A stretch of 62,233 nt of DNA from Pseudothauera nasutitermitis (lineage in GTDB: Bacteria > Pseudomonadota > Gammaproteobacteria > Burkholderiales > Rhodocyclaceae): assembly GCF_004801295.1 (NCBI RefSeq), contig NZ_SSOC01000011.1, positions 1 through 62,233 on the forward strand, read 5' to 3'. Made by a program: the position numbers and the translations under genes. This document shows, piece after piece, positions 27,969 through 36,249 of the stretch; position 1 is the first letter of the stretch; each line of letters begins with the position of its first letter. The notes beneath the pieces were generated by a model that made no database searches, was not told the DNA's origin, and saw only the letters and a program-made list of their open reading frames with translations.

Positions 27969-28880
27969 TTGCGCCGTTTACCCGCCATGCCGCCGAAAAC
28001 CCAGCTCGACCGCCTCGCCATCACGCTGATGGTGCTGTTCTGCACGCTATGGGGCGTGCAGCAGGCGGCCATCAAGATCGCCGCCGCCGGCATCTCCCCG
28101 CTGTGGCAGGCGGGCCTGCGCTCCGTGGGCGCGCTGGTCCTGGTGTACGCCTGGACGCTGGTACGCCGCGTGCCGCTATTCCGCGCCGACGGCACGCTGG
28201 TGCCTGGCCTGCTGGCGGGGCTGCTGTTCTCCATCGAATTCGCGCTGATCTTCGCCGGCCTGGCGTATACCAGCGCCTCGCGCGGGGTGATCTTCCTGTA
28301 CACCGCGCCGTTCTTCGTCGCCCTCGGCGCGGTATGGCTGCTGCCGCAGGAGCGCATGCGGCGCGCGCAGTGGATCGGCATGGGGCTGGCCTTCCTCGGC
28401 GTGCTGGCGCTGTTCGGCGAGAATCTCGTCGGCTCGCCCGGCGAGGCCTGGAAAGGCGATCTGCTGATCTTCCTGGCCGCGATGTTCTGGGCCGCCTCCA
28501 CGCTCACCATCAAGGCGACCACGCTGGTGCGCGCGAGCGCGGAAAAGACCCTGCTGTACCAGCTTGCGGTATCCGCCGTGGCGCTGCCGCCGCTGGCCGT
28601 GGCCTTCGGCGAACCGGGCGTGTTCGCGCCATCCGCGGCAGTGTGGGCCAGCCTGGCCTTCCAGATCGTCGTGGTGGCCTCGGCCAGCTACGTGGGCTGG
28701 TTCTGGCTGGTGCGCCACTATCCGGCCACCCGGCTGGCCTCGTTCTCCTTCCTGACCCCGGTGATGGGCGTGCTGGCCGGCGCCCTGCTGCTGTCCGAAC
28801 CGCTCACGCCGGCGGTGTTCGCTGCGCTCGGCCTGGTCGGCCTGGGCATCTGGGTGGCCAACCGGCCCACCGCGGACTGA
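27969..28880 (+). CDS. DMT/EamA family transporter
   Basis: A 303-residue inner-membrane protein with about ten predicted helices in two EamA repeats, each opening with a characteristic segment (LFCTLWGVQQAAIKIAA and LLIFLAAMFWAASTLTIKA). Such drug/metabolite transporters usually export amino acids or other small metabolites; the substrate cannot be read. A second possible ATG lies 18 bp inside. The gene follows apbE after 21 bp, and converges on the LysR gene. It may be read through from the glutathione operon. Confidence 0.88.
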   Translation: MRRLPAMPPKTQLDRLAITLMVLFCTLWGVQQAAIKIAAAGISPLWQAGLRSVGALVLVYAWTLVRRVPLFRADGTLVPGLLAGLLFSIEFALIFAGLAYTSASRGVIFLYTAPFFVALGAVWLLPQERMRRAQWIGMGLAFLGVLALFGENLVGSPGEAWKGDLLIFLAAMFWAASTLTIKATTLVRASAEKTLLYQLAVSAVALPPLAVAFGEPGVFAPSAAVWASLAFQIVVVASASYVGWFWLVRHYPATRLASFSFLTPVMGVLAGALLLSEPLTPAVFAALGLVGLGIWVANRPTAD

Positions 28881-28883
28881 GCT

Positions 28884-29792
28884 TCAGGCGGCCGCGTCGG
28901 CGCGCGCCGTCTCCACCACCCAATCGGCAAAGCGCCGCACCTCCGGGCGCATCGGGCGGGGCGCCGGCACCAGCCAGAAGCCGCGCCCCGGCACGGTCAT
29001 GCGGCGCTCGCCCACCGGCATCAGGCGGCCGTCCTCGATCAGCGGGTCGATCAGTACCGTGCGGCCGATCGCCAGCCCCTGGCCGGCTCCGGCAGCGTGG
29101 ATCAACTGATCGTAGTGGGAGAAGCCGATGCGCGCCCGCGGACGCACGCCTTCCAGGCCGAGCGCGGCCAGCCAGTGCTCCCAGCCCAGCCAGGGAAAAC
29201 TCGGTTCGTCGTACTCCAGCAGGGTAAGTCCGGGCAGGGTGGCAGCGTTCAGTTCCAGTCCGGCGGCAATGGATGGATGCCCCACCGCCAGCACGGTATC
29301 GCCGAACAGCTTCACCGCTTCCGGCGGCGTGTCGCGGTCGGGGCAGTAGCGCAGCGCCAGGTCGATGTCCTCGCGCGCCAAATCCACCATGCGGTTGCCT
29401 GCCGCGATGTGCACCTCGGTATCCGGATGAAGGTGCTGGAAATCGCGCAGGCGCGGCACCAGCCACAGCGCCGACATGCCGAACGAAGCGGTCACCGTGA
29501 CTGGACGCGCGCCCGGTCGGCGCAGCGCATCCGCCAGCCGGGCGTACTCGGCCAGCCAACCGTCGGCCGCAGCGGCCAGCCGCGCGCCTTCCGCGGTGAG
29601 TCGCAGGCTGCGGATACCGCGCACGAACAGGGCAACGCCCAGCGCCGCCTCCAGCGTCTGCACCTGGCGGCTGACGGCCGACTGGGTCAGGCACAATTCC
29701 GCCGCGGCGCGGGTGAACGACAAGTGGCGCGCGGCGGCGGCAAAGCCGCGCAGCGGGTCCAGTGGAGGCAACTGGCGCAGATCTTCATGCAT
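28884..29792 (-). CDS. LysR family transcriptional regulator (GcvA-like)
   Basis: A 302-residue DNA-binding regulator. The N-terminal winged helix-turn-helix reads LRGFAAAARHLSFTRAAAEL followed by LTQSAVSRQVQTLEAALG, the standard LysR recognition helix, and the C-terminal two-lobe effector domain includes IDLALRYCPDRDTPPEA, as in the GcvA subgroup. The start ATG at 29790-29792 is used; the open frame to 29864 encodes residues upstream of the usual LysR start. It is divergent from the DUF2917 gene with 114 bp between, so it may control that gene. Effector unknown. Confidence 0.9.
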   Translation of the reverse strand: MHEDLRQLPPLDPLRGFAAAARHLSFTRAAAELCLTQSAVSRQVQTLEAALGVALFVRGIRSLRLTAEGARLAAAADGWLAEYARLADALRRPGARPVTVTASFGMSALWLVPRLRDFQHLHPDTEVHIAAGNRMVDLAREDIDLALRYCPDRDTPPEAVKLFGDTVLAVGHPSIAAGLELNAATLPGLTLLEYDEPSFPWLGWEHWLAALGLEGVRPRARIGFSHYDQLIHAAGAGQGLAIGRTVLIDPLIEDGRLMPVGERRMTVPGRGFWLVPAPRPMRPEVRRFADWVVETARADAAA

Positions 29793-29906
29793 GACTTTCT
29801 CGCATCCGTTCCATGCAAAAACACCGTTTGTTCGCACACTAGTGGATGACGATACTGCATGCAAGGGTAGCCGGTCTGCGGCGGCCCGTTGCTACAGGAG
29901 GCCATC

Positions 29907-30263
29907 ATGGATGCCCGCTTTGGAATCGCCACCCACCGGCTCGCTCCGCGCGCCGTACACATGCTCACCGGCGCGGCCGGCACCGAGGTCATCTGCCGCA
30001 GCGGCTGCACGTGGATCACCCAGTACGGCGACAGCCGCGACGTCGTGCTGCACGCCGGCCAGTCCTTTGTGCTGGAATGCTCCAGCGTGGTGGTGATGAG
30101 CTCCAACCTGGGGGCGGAAATCCTGCTGCGCGCCGCCATGGCCCCCCGGCCGCATGGCTGGCTACGCCGCTTGGCGGGCTGGCTGGACCCGCGCAGCGGC
30201 AGCACGGTTGCCCGGGATCTGGCGGGGCGCCTGCCGGGCAGTGCGGGCGCGCGTCCTCTATAG
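29907..30263 (+). CDS. DUF2917 domain-containing protein
   Basis: A 118-residue protein with the DUF2917 pattern: IATHRLAPRAVHMLTG, then CRSGCTWITQYGDSRDVVLH and GQSFVLECSSVVVM, a cupin-like small beta domain. Function is unknown. The start ATG 29907 has an excellent AGGAGG 6 bp upstream, which rules out the in-frame start 18 bp earlier. Divergent orientation from a LysR gene fits a regulator-target pair. Confidence 0.85.
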   Translation: MDARFGIATHRLAPRAVHMLTGAAGTEVICRSGCTWITQYGDSRDVVLHAGQSFVLECSSVVVMSSNLGAEILLRAAMAPRPHGWLRRLAGWLDPRSGSTVARDLAGRLPGSAGARPL

Positions 30264-30293
30264 TGGCAGCACGGCCATCGAGACGAGTTGCCC

Positions 30294-30950
30294 ATGCCCG
30301 CCGCCTCCCCGTCCTCCGCCAATGCGGACACGCGCCCGCGCGTCGAGTTCTGGTACGAGTTCGCCAGCACCTATTCCTATCTGTCGGCGATGCGCATCGA
30401 GGATGCCGCGCGCGAGGCCGGCGTCGAGGTGGTCTGGCGGCCCTTCCTGCTCGGCCCGGTGTTCCTCGCGCTGGGCTGGAACGATTCGCCATTCAACATC
30501 TATCCGCCCAAGGGGCGCTACATGTGGCGCGACCTGGCCCGCCTGGCGGGCAAGTATGGCCTGCCCTTCCGCCTGCCCAGCCGGTTCCCGCGCAGTGGTC
30601 TGCTGGCCGCGCGGGTGGCGCTGGTCGGCGTGGAGGAGGGCTGGGTGGCGCCGTTTTCGCGCGCGGTGATGCGGGCCAACTTCGCCGAGGATCGCGACAT
30701 CGCCGATCCGGTCGTGATCGGCGAACTGCTCGCGGCGCTCGGCCTGCCCGTCGATACGATGCTGGCGCGCGCGCAGGCGCCGGAGAACAAGCTTGCGCTG
30801 CGCGCGCAGACCGAGCGCGCCGCCGAACTGGGCCTGTTCGGCGCGCCGAGCTTCCGGGTTGGAGAGGAGCTGTTCTGGGGCAACGACCGGCTGGCCGATG
30901 CGCTGGAGTGGGCGGTGATGGGTGGCACTTCCCCCGCTGGGGACGAGTGA
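30294..30950 (+). CDS. 2-hydroxychromene-2-carboxylate isomerase family (DsbA/GST-kappa fold)
   Basis: A 218-residue thioredoxin-fold protein. VEFWYEFASTYSYLSAMR, PFLLGPVF and the C-terminal LGLFGAPSFRVGEELFWGNDR match the HCCA isomerase group, whose catalytic Ser sits in place of the DsbA Cys (here in FASTYSYLS). The reaction in naphthalene-type catabolism is glutathione-dependent; here no such pathway genes surround it, so it may serve a different glutathione-linked reaction. I use the ATG at 30294; a TTG 6 bp upstream is less likely. It is transcribed in the same direction as the DUF2917 gene. Confidence 0.87.
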   Translation: MPAASPSSANADTRPRVEFWYEFASTYSYLSAMRIEDAAREAGVEVVWRPFLLGPVFLALGWNDSPFNIYPPKGRYMWRDLARLAGKYGLPFRLPSRFPRSGLLAARVALVGVEEGWVAPFSRAVMRANFAEDRDIADPVVIGELLAALGLPVDTMLARAQAPENKLALRAQTERAAELGLFGAPSFRVGEELFWGNDRLADALEWAVMGGTSPAGDE

Positions 30951-30957
30951 GCATGCC

Positions 30958-31557
30958 CTAGCGCTGCTCGGCTGCGCGTTTGCGGATGCGTTCCTCGTAG
31001 CGCTGGCGGTCGCGCTCGGCCTTTTCGGCGCGTTCCGCCGCGTCGGCTTCGGCGCGCGCGCGGCGTTCGGCGCGTTCGGCATCCTTGGCGGCGCGCTCCG
31101 CGGCGGCCGCCCGTTCGCTGGCGCTCAAGGCCGCCTCGCGTTCCCGGCGCAGAGCCTCGGCGGCCGGATCGGGCGCCGGCAGCTGACTGTCCAGCGTGGA
31201 AGGCGAGGCCGCCTCGCGGGGCGCGGTGTTGTCGGTCACACCCAGTTCGGCGGCGCGGCGCTGGCGTTCGATGAGGTCCAGGCGACGGGCCTCGGCTTCC
31301 ACTTCCCGGGCGCGGCGGATTTCTTCCAGGCGGGCGTTCCGGGCGTCGCTGATGCAGCGGTTGACTTGAAAGCGCTGGTAGCAGGCCGGTTCTTCGGCGG
31401 CGAAGCGGGCGTCGGCGGCCTCGCGGATGGCCTTGCCTTCCGCCTTGAGGCGCTCGGCGCGGGCCGCGTCGGTTTCTTCGGCCGTTGCCGGGGCCACGCA
31501 CAGGAGCAGTGCGGCGGAGGCCAGGAATGCGGAGCTGAGGCGTAGGCGCGGGCGCAT
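30958..31557 (-). CDS. Secreted coiled-coil protein of unknown function
   Basis: A 199-residue protein with a Sec signal peptide (RLRLSSAFLASAALLLCVAPATA, cleavage near residue 26) and then charged Ala/Glu/Arg heptads that predict a long coiled coil, ending in a nearly uninterrupted Arg/Glu/Ala helix. One pair of Cys (EPACYQRFQVNRCISDAR) may form a disulphide in the periplasm. I recognise no named family. It converges on the HCCA isomerase gene and is divergent from yheS. Confidence 0.75.
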   Translation of the reverse strand: MRPRLRLSSAFLASAALLLCVAPATAEETDAARAERLKAEGKAIREAADARFAAEEPACYQRFQVNRCISDARNARLEEIRRAREVEAEARRLDLIERQRRAAELGVTDNTAPREAASPSTLDSQLPAPDPAAEALRREREAALSASERAAAAERAAKDAERAERRARAEADAAERAEKAERDRQRYEERIRKRAAEQR

Positions 31558-31620
31558 GGGGCAACTCGGGCGAGTAGGCTGGACGCGTAGAATAACGCCT
31601 TTGCACTCTCAGGCGATGAC

Positions 31621-33576
31621 GTGATCCAGTTTCGAAATTTGTCGCTCGCGCGCGGCGCGCGGCTGCTCATTGAGGGCGCCAGCCTGCAGATCCATCCCGG
31701 CTGGCGGGTGGGCCTGACCGGGGCCAACGGCAGCGGCAAGTCCAGTCTGTTCGCCCTGCTGCGCGGTGAACTGCATGCCGAGCGCGGCGATCTGGAATTG
31801 CCGGCGGCCTGGGTGATCGCCCAGGTGGCACAGGAAACCCCGGCGCTCCCGCGCCCGGCGCTGGAGTACGTGCTGGATGGCGACGCCGAACTGCGCCGCA
31901 TCGAGGACGAACTGGCGATGCTGGAGGCGCGCCACGACCCCGCCGAGGGCGGGCGCATCGGTGAGCTGCACGCGCGCCTGGGCGAGATCGGCGGCTACGG
32001 CGCGCGGGCGCGGGCGGCAGCCCTGCTGGATGGCCTGGGCTTCGTGCCGACTGATCTGGAACGTCCGGTGGCCGATTTTTCCGGGGGCTGGCGGATGCGC
32101 CTGAACCTGGCGCAGGCGCTGATGTGCCGTTCCGACCTGCTGCTGCTGGACGAACCCACCAACCACCTCGACCTGGACGCGGTGATCTGGCTGGAGCAAT
32201 GGCTGCGCGACTATCGCGGCACGCTGCTGCTGATCTCCCACGACCGCGAGTTCCTCGATGCCTGCGTGAGCCACATCGCCCACCTGGAAGGCGGGCGCCT
32301 GACGCTGTACTCCGGCGCGTATTCGGATTTCGAGCGCCAGCGCGCCGAGCGCCTCGCCCAGCAGCAGGCCCTGCACGACAAGCAGCAGCGCGAGATCGCC
32401 CACATCGAGGACTACATCCGCCGTTTCCGCGCCAAGGCCACCAAGGCGCGCCAGGCGCAGAGCCGCATCAAGGCGCTGGAGCGCATGGAGCGCATCGCCG
32501 CGGCGCACGTGGATACGCCGTTCGGCTTCAGCTTCCGCGACGCGCCGCCGGCGCCCGATCCGCTGCTCACCATCGAGGAGGGCCGGGTGGGTTATGGCGC
32601 CGCCACCATCCTCGACGGCCTGAAGCTGACCCTGCGCCCCGGCGAGCGCATCGGCCTGCTGGGGCGCAACGGCGCGGGCAAGTCCACGCTGATCAAGCTG
32701 CTGGCCGGCGGACTCACCCTGGCCGACGGCCGGCGCATGGACGGCAAGGGGCTGGCCACCGGCTACTTCGCCCAGCACCAGCTGGAAACCCTGCGCCCGG
32801 ACGAATCGCCGCTGCAGCACATGCAGCGCCTGGACCCCGCCGCGCGCGAGCAGGATCTGCGCGACTACCTGGGCGGTTTCGATTTTCGCGGCGACGGTGT
32901 GGGCGGCACCGCCACCCCGGCCACCGCGCCGTGCGCGAGCTTTTCCGGCGGCGAGAAGTCGCGCCTGGCGCTGGCCCTGCTGATCTGGCGGCGGCCCAAT
33001 CTGCTGCTGCTCGACGAACCCACCAACCACCTCGACCTGGAAATGCGCCACGCCCTCACCCTGGCCCTGCAGGACTATCAGGGCGGCATGGTGCTGGTGT
33101 CGCACGACCGTGCCTTGCTGGCCGCCACCTGCGACCGCTTCCTGCTGGTGGATGGCGGCAAGGTGCTGCCCTTCGACGGTGACCTGGACGATTACCGCGA
33201 CTGGCTGGCCGCGCGCCGCGCGCAAGCCGCCGCCGCGGCGCAGTGCCCCGACCGCGCCGCCGACAAGGCCGCGCGCAAGGCCGACCGCGCGCAGGCCGCC
33301 GCCGACCGCCAGGTCCGCCTGGCCGCGCGCCGGCCGCTGGTCAAGGAGAGCGAGCAGATCGACCGCAAGCTGGCCGGCTGGCACAGCGAAAAGCAACTGC
33401 TCGACGCCCGCATGGCCGATCCGGCGTTCTACGCCAATCCGGATCTGGCGCAGCTGGAAACCCTGACCCGCCGGCAGACCGAACTGACCGGGCTGATCGA
33501 GGAAGCCGAACTGCGCTGGCTGGAACTGGCCGAGGCGTTGGAGGCGTTGGAGGCGTTGATGGTCGGGGAAGAGTGA
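31621..33576 (+). CDS. yheS: ABC-F family ATPase YheS
   Basis: A 651-residue soluble ATPase with two ABC domains. Walker A motifs are GANGSGKSSLF and GRNGAGKSTLI; signature and Walker B read FSGGWRMRLNLAQAL and [11 protein letters not shown] in domain 1, FSGGEKSRLALALL and [11 protein letters not shown] in domain 2. The inter-domain linker (IEDYIRRFRAKATKARQAQS) and a charged C-terminal extension of about 100 residues place it with E. coli YheS. It probably acts on ribosomes; its exact job is not settled. Start is the GTG at 31621, just before IQFRNLSL; no ATG in range. Confidence 0.93.
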   Translation: MIQFRNLSLARGARLLIEGASLQIHPGWRVGLTGANGSGKSSLFALLRGELHAERGDLELPAAWVIAQVAQETPALPRPALEYVLDGDAELRRIEDELAMLEARHDPAEGGRIGELHARLGEIGGYGARARAAALLDGLGFVPTDLERPVADFSGGWRMRLNLAQALMCRSDLLLLDEPTNHLDLDAVIWLEQWLRDYRGTLLLISHDREFLDACVSHIAHLEGGRLTLYSGAYSDFERQRAERLAQQQALHDKQQREIAHIEDYIRRFRAKATKARQAQSRIKALERMERIAAAHVDTPFGFSFRDAPPAPDPLLTIEEGRVGYGAATILDGLKLTLRPGERIGLLGRNGAGKSTLIKLLAGGLTLADGRRMDGKGLATGYFAQHQLETLRPDESPLQHMQRLDPAAREQDLRDYLGGFDFRGDGVGGTATPATAPCASFSGGEKSRLALALLIWRRPNLLLLDEPTNHLDLEMRHALTLALQDYQGGMVLVSHDRALLAATCDRFLLVDGGKVLPFDGDLDDYRDWLAARRAQAAAAAQCPDRAADKAARKADRAQAAADRQVRLAARRPLVKESEQIDRKLAGWHSEKQLLDARMADPAFYANPDLAQLETLTRRQTELTGLIEEAELRWLELAEALEALEALMVGEE

Positions 33577-33756
33577 AACCGCGGTACCTTGAAAGAATGA
33601 CGGCGGACTTGTGTAAACACGACAGTCCAGGCATGATGCTGTCCGCATTTATAACTGGATTTCTGCATCTCTTGGCATAGTCCTGCTATGAAATTTTGAA
33701 TTCAATCATCTGGTTATGTGAGCTACTGGCTACTTTTTACTCCTCGGACAACCATC

Positions 33757-34437
33757 ATGCGTGTTCTCAATTGCTCCCTCATGCTCTTGCTTGGCCTCTC
33801 CACAATGTTCGTGGGCGGATGTGCCACCGAAACGTCTCGCGTCATAGAAGTGCCTCGGAGTGTGGTTTCCGAACCAATTCGGCAGGGAGTTCGTAGTCCC
33901 ATTTCCGTTGGCAAGTTCGACAATCGTTCCAATTTCATGCGTGGCGTATTTTCGGATGGCGTTGACCGGCTCGGTGGGCAAGCCAAGACGATCCTGATCA
34001 CGCATCTTCAGCAAACAGGCCGGTTTACCGTTCTCGACCGTGACAACATGAGCGAGATCGCTCAAGAAGCATCGATCAAGCAGAAAAACCAGAATCTAAA
34101 AGGCGCCGATCATGTCGTGACGGGTGATGTGACCGAATTCGGACGAAAGGAGGTCGGTGACCGTCAGCTGTTTGGCATCCTAGGTCGTGGCAAATCCCAG
34201 ATTGCCTATGCCAAGGTGAGCCTCAACGTGGTCAACGTCGAGACGTCCGAGGTGGTGTATTCCACCCAAGGGGCGGGTGAGTACACCCTGGCTGCCCGCG
34301 AGGTGATCGGTTTCGGTGGTACCGCCGGCTATGACTCGACACTGAACGGAAAAGTGTTGGATCTTGCCATTCAGGAAGCGGTTGCCGGACTCGTTGCGGG
34401 CATGGAATCCGGTGCGTGGCACCCCTCTGCCGATTGA
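33757..34437 (+). CDS. CsgG/HfaB family lipoprotein
   Basis: A 226-residue outer-membrane lipoprotein of the CsgG/HfaB group. Signal peptide and lipobox MFVGGC are near residue 25. The body carries the CsgG-type elements ILITHLQQTGRFTVLDRDNM, QNLKGADHVVTGDVTEFG and the C-terminal helix EAVAGLVAGME. CsgG forms the secretion pore of curli, but no curli genes lie here; instead this member heads the lipoprotein trio with DUF4810 and DUF799. Start at ATG 33757 puts the signal peptide at the N-terminus. Base composition is visibly less GC-rich than flanking genes. Confidence 0.88.
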   Translation: MRVLNCSLMLLLGLSTMFVGGCATETSRVIEVPRSVVSEPIRQGVRSPISVGKFDNRSNFMRGVFSDGVDRLGGQAKTILITHLQQTGRFTVLDRDNMSEIAQEASIKQKNQNLKGADHVVTGDVTEFGRKEVGDRQLFGILGRGKSQIAYAKVSLNVVNVETSEVVYSTQGAGEYTLAAREVIGFGGTAGYDSTLNGKVLDLAIQEAVAGLVAGMESGAWHPSAD

Positions 34438-34451
34438 AAGGGACTGCGTGA

Positions 34452-34796
34452 ATGTATTCAAGATCATTGCTCGCCTTGTTCCTTGGCGCTGTGCTTGCAG
34501 GCTGCGCAACACAACAGTCGAAGAGTCTCTACTACTGGGGCAACTACCAGCCCAGCGTCCACGCATACTTCCGCGCACAGAGTTCTCCCGATGAACTGAT
34601 CGTTCAGCTTGAGGAAGGGGCGCAGAAGGCAGCCGCCGAAGGAGAGGCGCTTCCACCGGGGTATAGCGCCCACCTCGGACTTCTGTATGGCAAGGCTGGC
34701 CGGCATGAGGAAATGGGCAAGGCATTCGAGGCGGAAAAGACGCGCTTTCCGGAATCAGCCATGTTCATGGATCGTTTGTTGGCCAAATTCAGGTGA
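34452..34796 (+). CDS. DUF4810 lipoprotein
   Basis: A 114-residue lipoprotein: signal peptide with lipobox LAGC near residue 18, then LYYWGNYQPSVHAYF and a helical part ending in LLYGKAGRHEEMGKAFEAEK, which look like the DUF4810 family. It stands 15 bp after the CsgG-like gene and ends a few bases before the DUF799 gene, the gene order seen around GNA1162 in Neisseria and relatives. Function unknown; a chaperone-like or assembly role with its partners is only inferred. Confidence 0.83.
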   Translation: MYSRSLLALFLGAVLAGCATQQSKSLYYWGNYQPSVHAYFRAQSSPDELIVQLEEGAQKAAAEGEALPPGYSAHLGLLYGKAGRHEEMGKAFEAEKTRFPESAMFMDRLLAKFR

Positions 34797-34801
34797 CCGG
34801 A

Positions 34802-35470
34802 ATGCAGAAGCCTTTCTTCTCATACAGCCGTAGCATTTTGATATCCACGTTGGTACTGTTGGCGACCGCCTGCGCAACGCCGCAGAAATCATTCGATTAC
34901 AGTGCCTTCCGCGAGAGCAGGCCCAGTACCCTCTTGGTTCTTCCGCCGCTCAATGACTCGCCCGAAGTGGATGCCAGCTATAGCTTCCTTTCGCACGTTA
35001 CGCTGCCGTTGGCCGAGTCCGGCTATTACGTGTTGCCGGTCACCCTGGTTGACGAGATGTTCCGGGAGAATGGCGTAACCGATCCTGGACAAATGCACGA
35101 TGTTGCACCGGCCAAGCTGAAGGAAATTTTCGGTGCGGACGCGGCAGTTTACATACGCATATCACAGTATGGAACGTCCTATAGCGTGATCAGCAGCGAA
35201 TCGCGAGTGACCGCCCAGGCGGTCATGGTCGACCTGCATTCGGGTGCCCAGTTGTGGCAAGGGACTGCCACGGCCTCCAGCGCCGAGGGGCGCAGCAATT
35301 CGGGCGGGTTGATCGGATTGCTGGTCCAGGCGATTGTCCATCAGATCGCCGAGACGGTGACTGACCACAGCCATACGGTTGCGGGCGTTACCAGCATGCG
35401 CCTGTTGACCGCAGGTTGGTCAAACGGAATTCTGTATGGACCGCGCTCTCCCCGCTATCGCACCGATTGA
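34802..35470 (+). CDS. DUF799 / GNA1162-family lipoprotein
   Basis: A 222-residue lipoprotein of the DUF799 family that includes the Neisseria outer-membrane vaccine antigen GNA1162. The signal peptide ends in a lipobox (LLATAC), followed by a TolB-N-like alpha/beta domain with STLLVLPPLNDSPEVDASYS, VLPVTLVDEMFRENG and DAAVYIRISQYGTSY. Start: ATG 34802; a GTG 9 bp earlier is also in frame. It completes the CsgG-DUF4810-DUF799 operon, whose members likely work together at the outer membrane. The short C-terminal tail (GILYGPRSPRYRTD) is Tyr/Arg-rich. Confidence 0.87.
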   Translation: MQKPFFSYSRSILISTLVLLATACATPQKSFDYSAFRESRPSTLLVLPPLNDSPEVDASYSFLSHVTLPLAESGYYVLPVTLVDEMFRENGVTDPGQMHDVAPAKLKEIFGADAAVYIRISQYGTSYSVISSESRVTAQAVMVDLHSGAQLWQGTATASSAEGRSNSGGLIGLLVQAIVHQIAETVTDHSHTVAGVTSMRLLTAGWSNGILYGPRSPRYRTD

Positions 35471-35569
35471 TTGACGGGCCGAGGTGACTTGCATGGTCAT
35501 CTCGGCTCGTGGCTGCATAGGGCTGATGTTAGAATCGCCGGCCGTTTGCCACCCTTGAAAGGCCCTACC

Positions 35570-36181
35570 GTGCAGATCGTCTGTCTCGACCTCGAAGGCG
35601 TGCTGGTTCCGGAAATCTGGATCGAATTCGCCGAGCGCACCGGCATCGCGGAGCTGCGTCGCACCACCCGCGACGAGCCCAACTACGACACGCTGATGAA
35701 GTACCGCCTGGACATCCTGGCGCGGCACAAGCTGGGCCTGCCGGACATCCAGGAAGTGATCGCCGACATGGGGCCGATGGCCGGTGCGCGCGAGTTCCTC
35801 GACAGCCTGCGCGAGCGTTACCAAGTGGTCATCCTGTCCGACACCTTCTACGAATTCGCCCATCCGCTGATGCGCCAGCTCGGCTGGCCCACGCTGTTCT
35901 GCCACAGCCTGGAAGCGGACGCCAACGGCGTGCTGGTGAACTACCATCTACGCATGCCCAACCAGAAGCAGGAAGCGGTGAAACGTTTCAAGGAACTCAA
36001 GCTCAAGGTGGTGGCCGCCGGCGATTCCTACAACGACACCGCGATGCTCGGCGAGGCCCACGGCGGCATCCTGTTCCATCCGCCGGAAAACGTGGTGCGC
36101 GAATTCCCGCAGTACCCGGTGGTGCGCGACTACGCTGCGCTGCGCGTGGAAATCGACAAGGCTTTCGCCCGCGCCGGCTGA
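35570..36181 (+). CDS. thrH: Bifunctional phosphoserine phosphatase/homoserine phosphotransferase
   Basis: ThrH (203 residues) is a HAD-family enzyme that dephosphorylates phosphoserine and can pass the phosphate to homoserine, linking serine and threonine synthesis. It matches Pseudomonas ThrH nearly end to end: CLDLEGVLVPEIWIEFAE (nucleophile Asp), VVILSDTFYEF, and AAGDSYNDTAML (metal-binding Asp). The start is the GTG at 35570, equivalent to the Met before E-I-A-C-L in homologues; the longer frame from 35471 has no homology. A strong terminator follows 30 bp after the stop. Confidence 0.94.
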   Translation: MQIVCLDLEGVLVPEIWIEFAERTGIAELRRTTRDEPNYDTLMKYRLDILARHKLGLPDIQEVIADMGPMAGAREFLDSLRERYQVVILSDTFYEFAHPLMRQLGWPTLFCHSLEADANGVLVNYHLRMPNQKQEAVKRFKELKLKVVAAGDSYNDTAMLGEAHGGILFHPPENVVREFPQYPVVRDYAALRVEIDKAFARAG

Positions 36182-36210
36182 TCACGCAGTTTCATACCGT
36201 TTTTTCCCGC

Positions 36211-36236
36211 CGCCCCCATCCGGGGGCGCGGTTTTT
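36211..36236 (+). terminator. Intrinsic terminator after thrH
   Basis: CGCCCCC (36211-36217) and GGGGGCG (36222-36228) form a GC stem with a 4-base loop, followed by CGGTTTTT. It lies 29 bp after thrH and only 14 bp before the purU start, so purU must be served by read-through, by a promoter within this tight space or by an attenuation-like mechanism. Confidence 0.8.
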
Positions 36237-36249
36237 CCAGGCACAAGCC

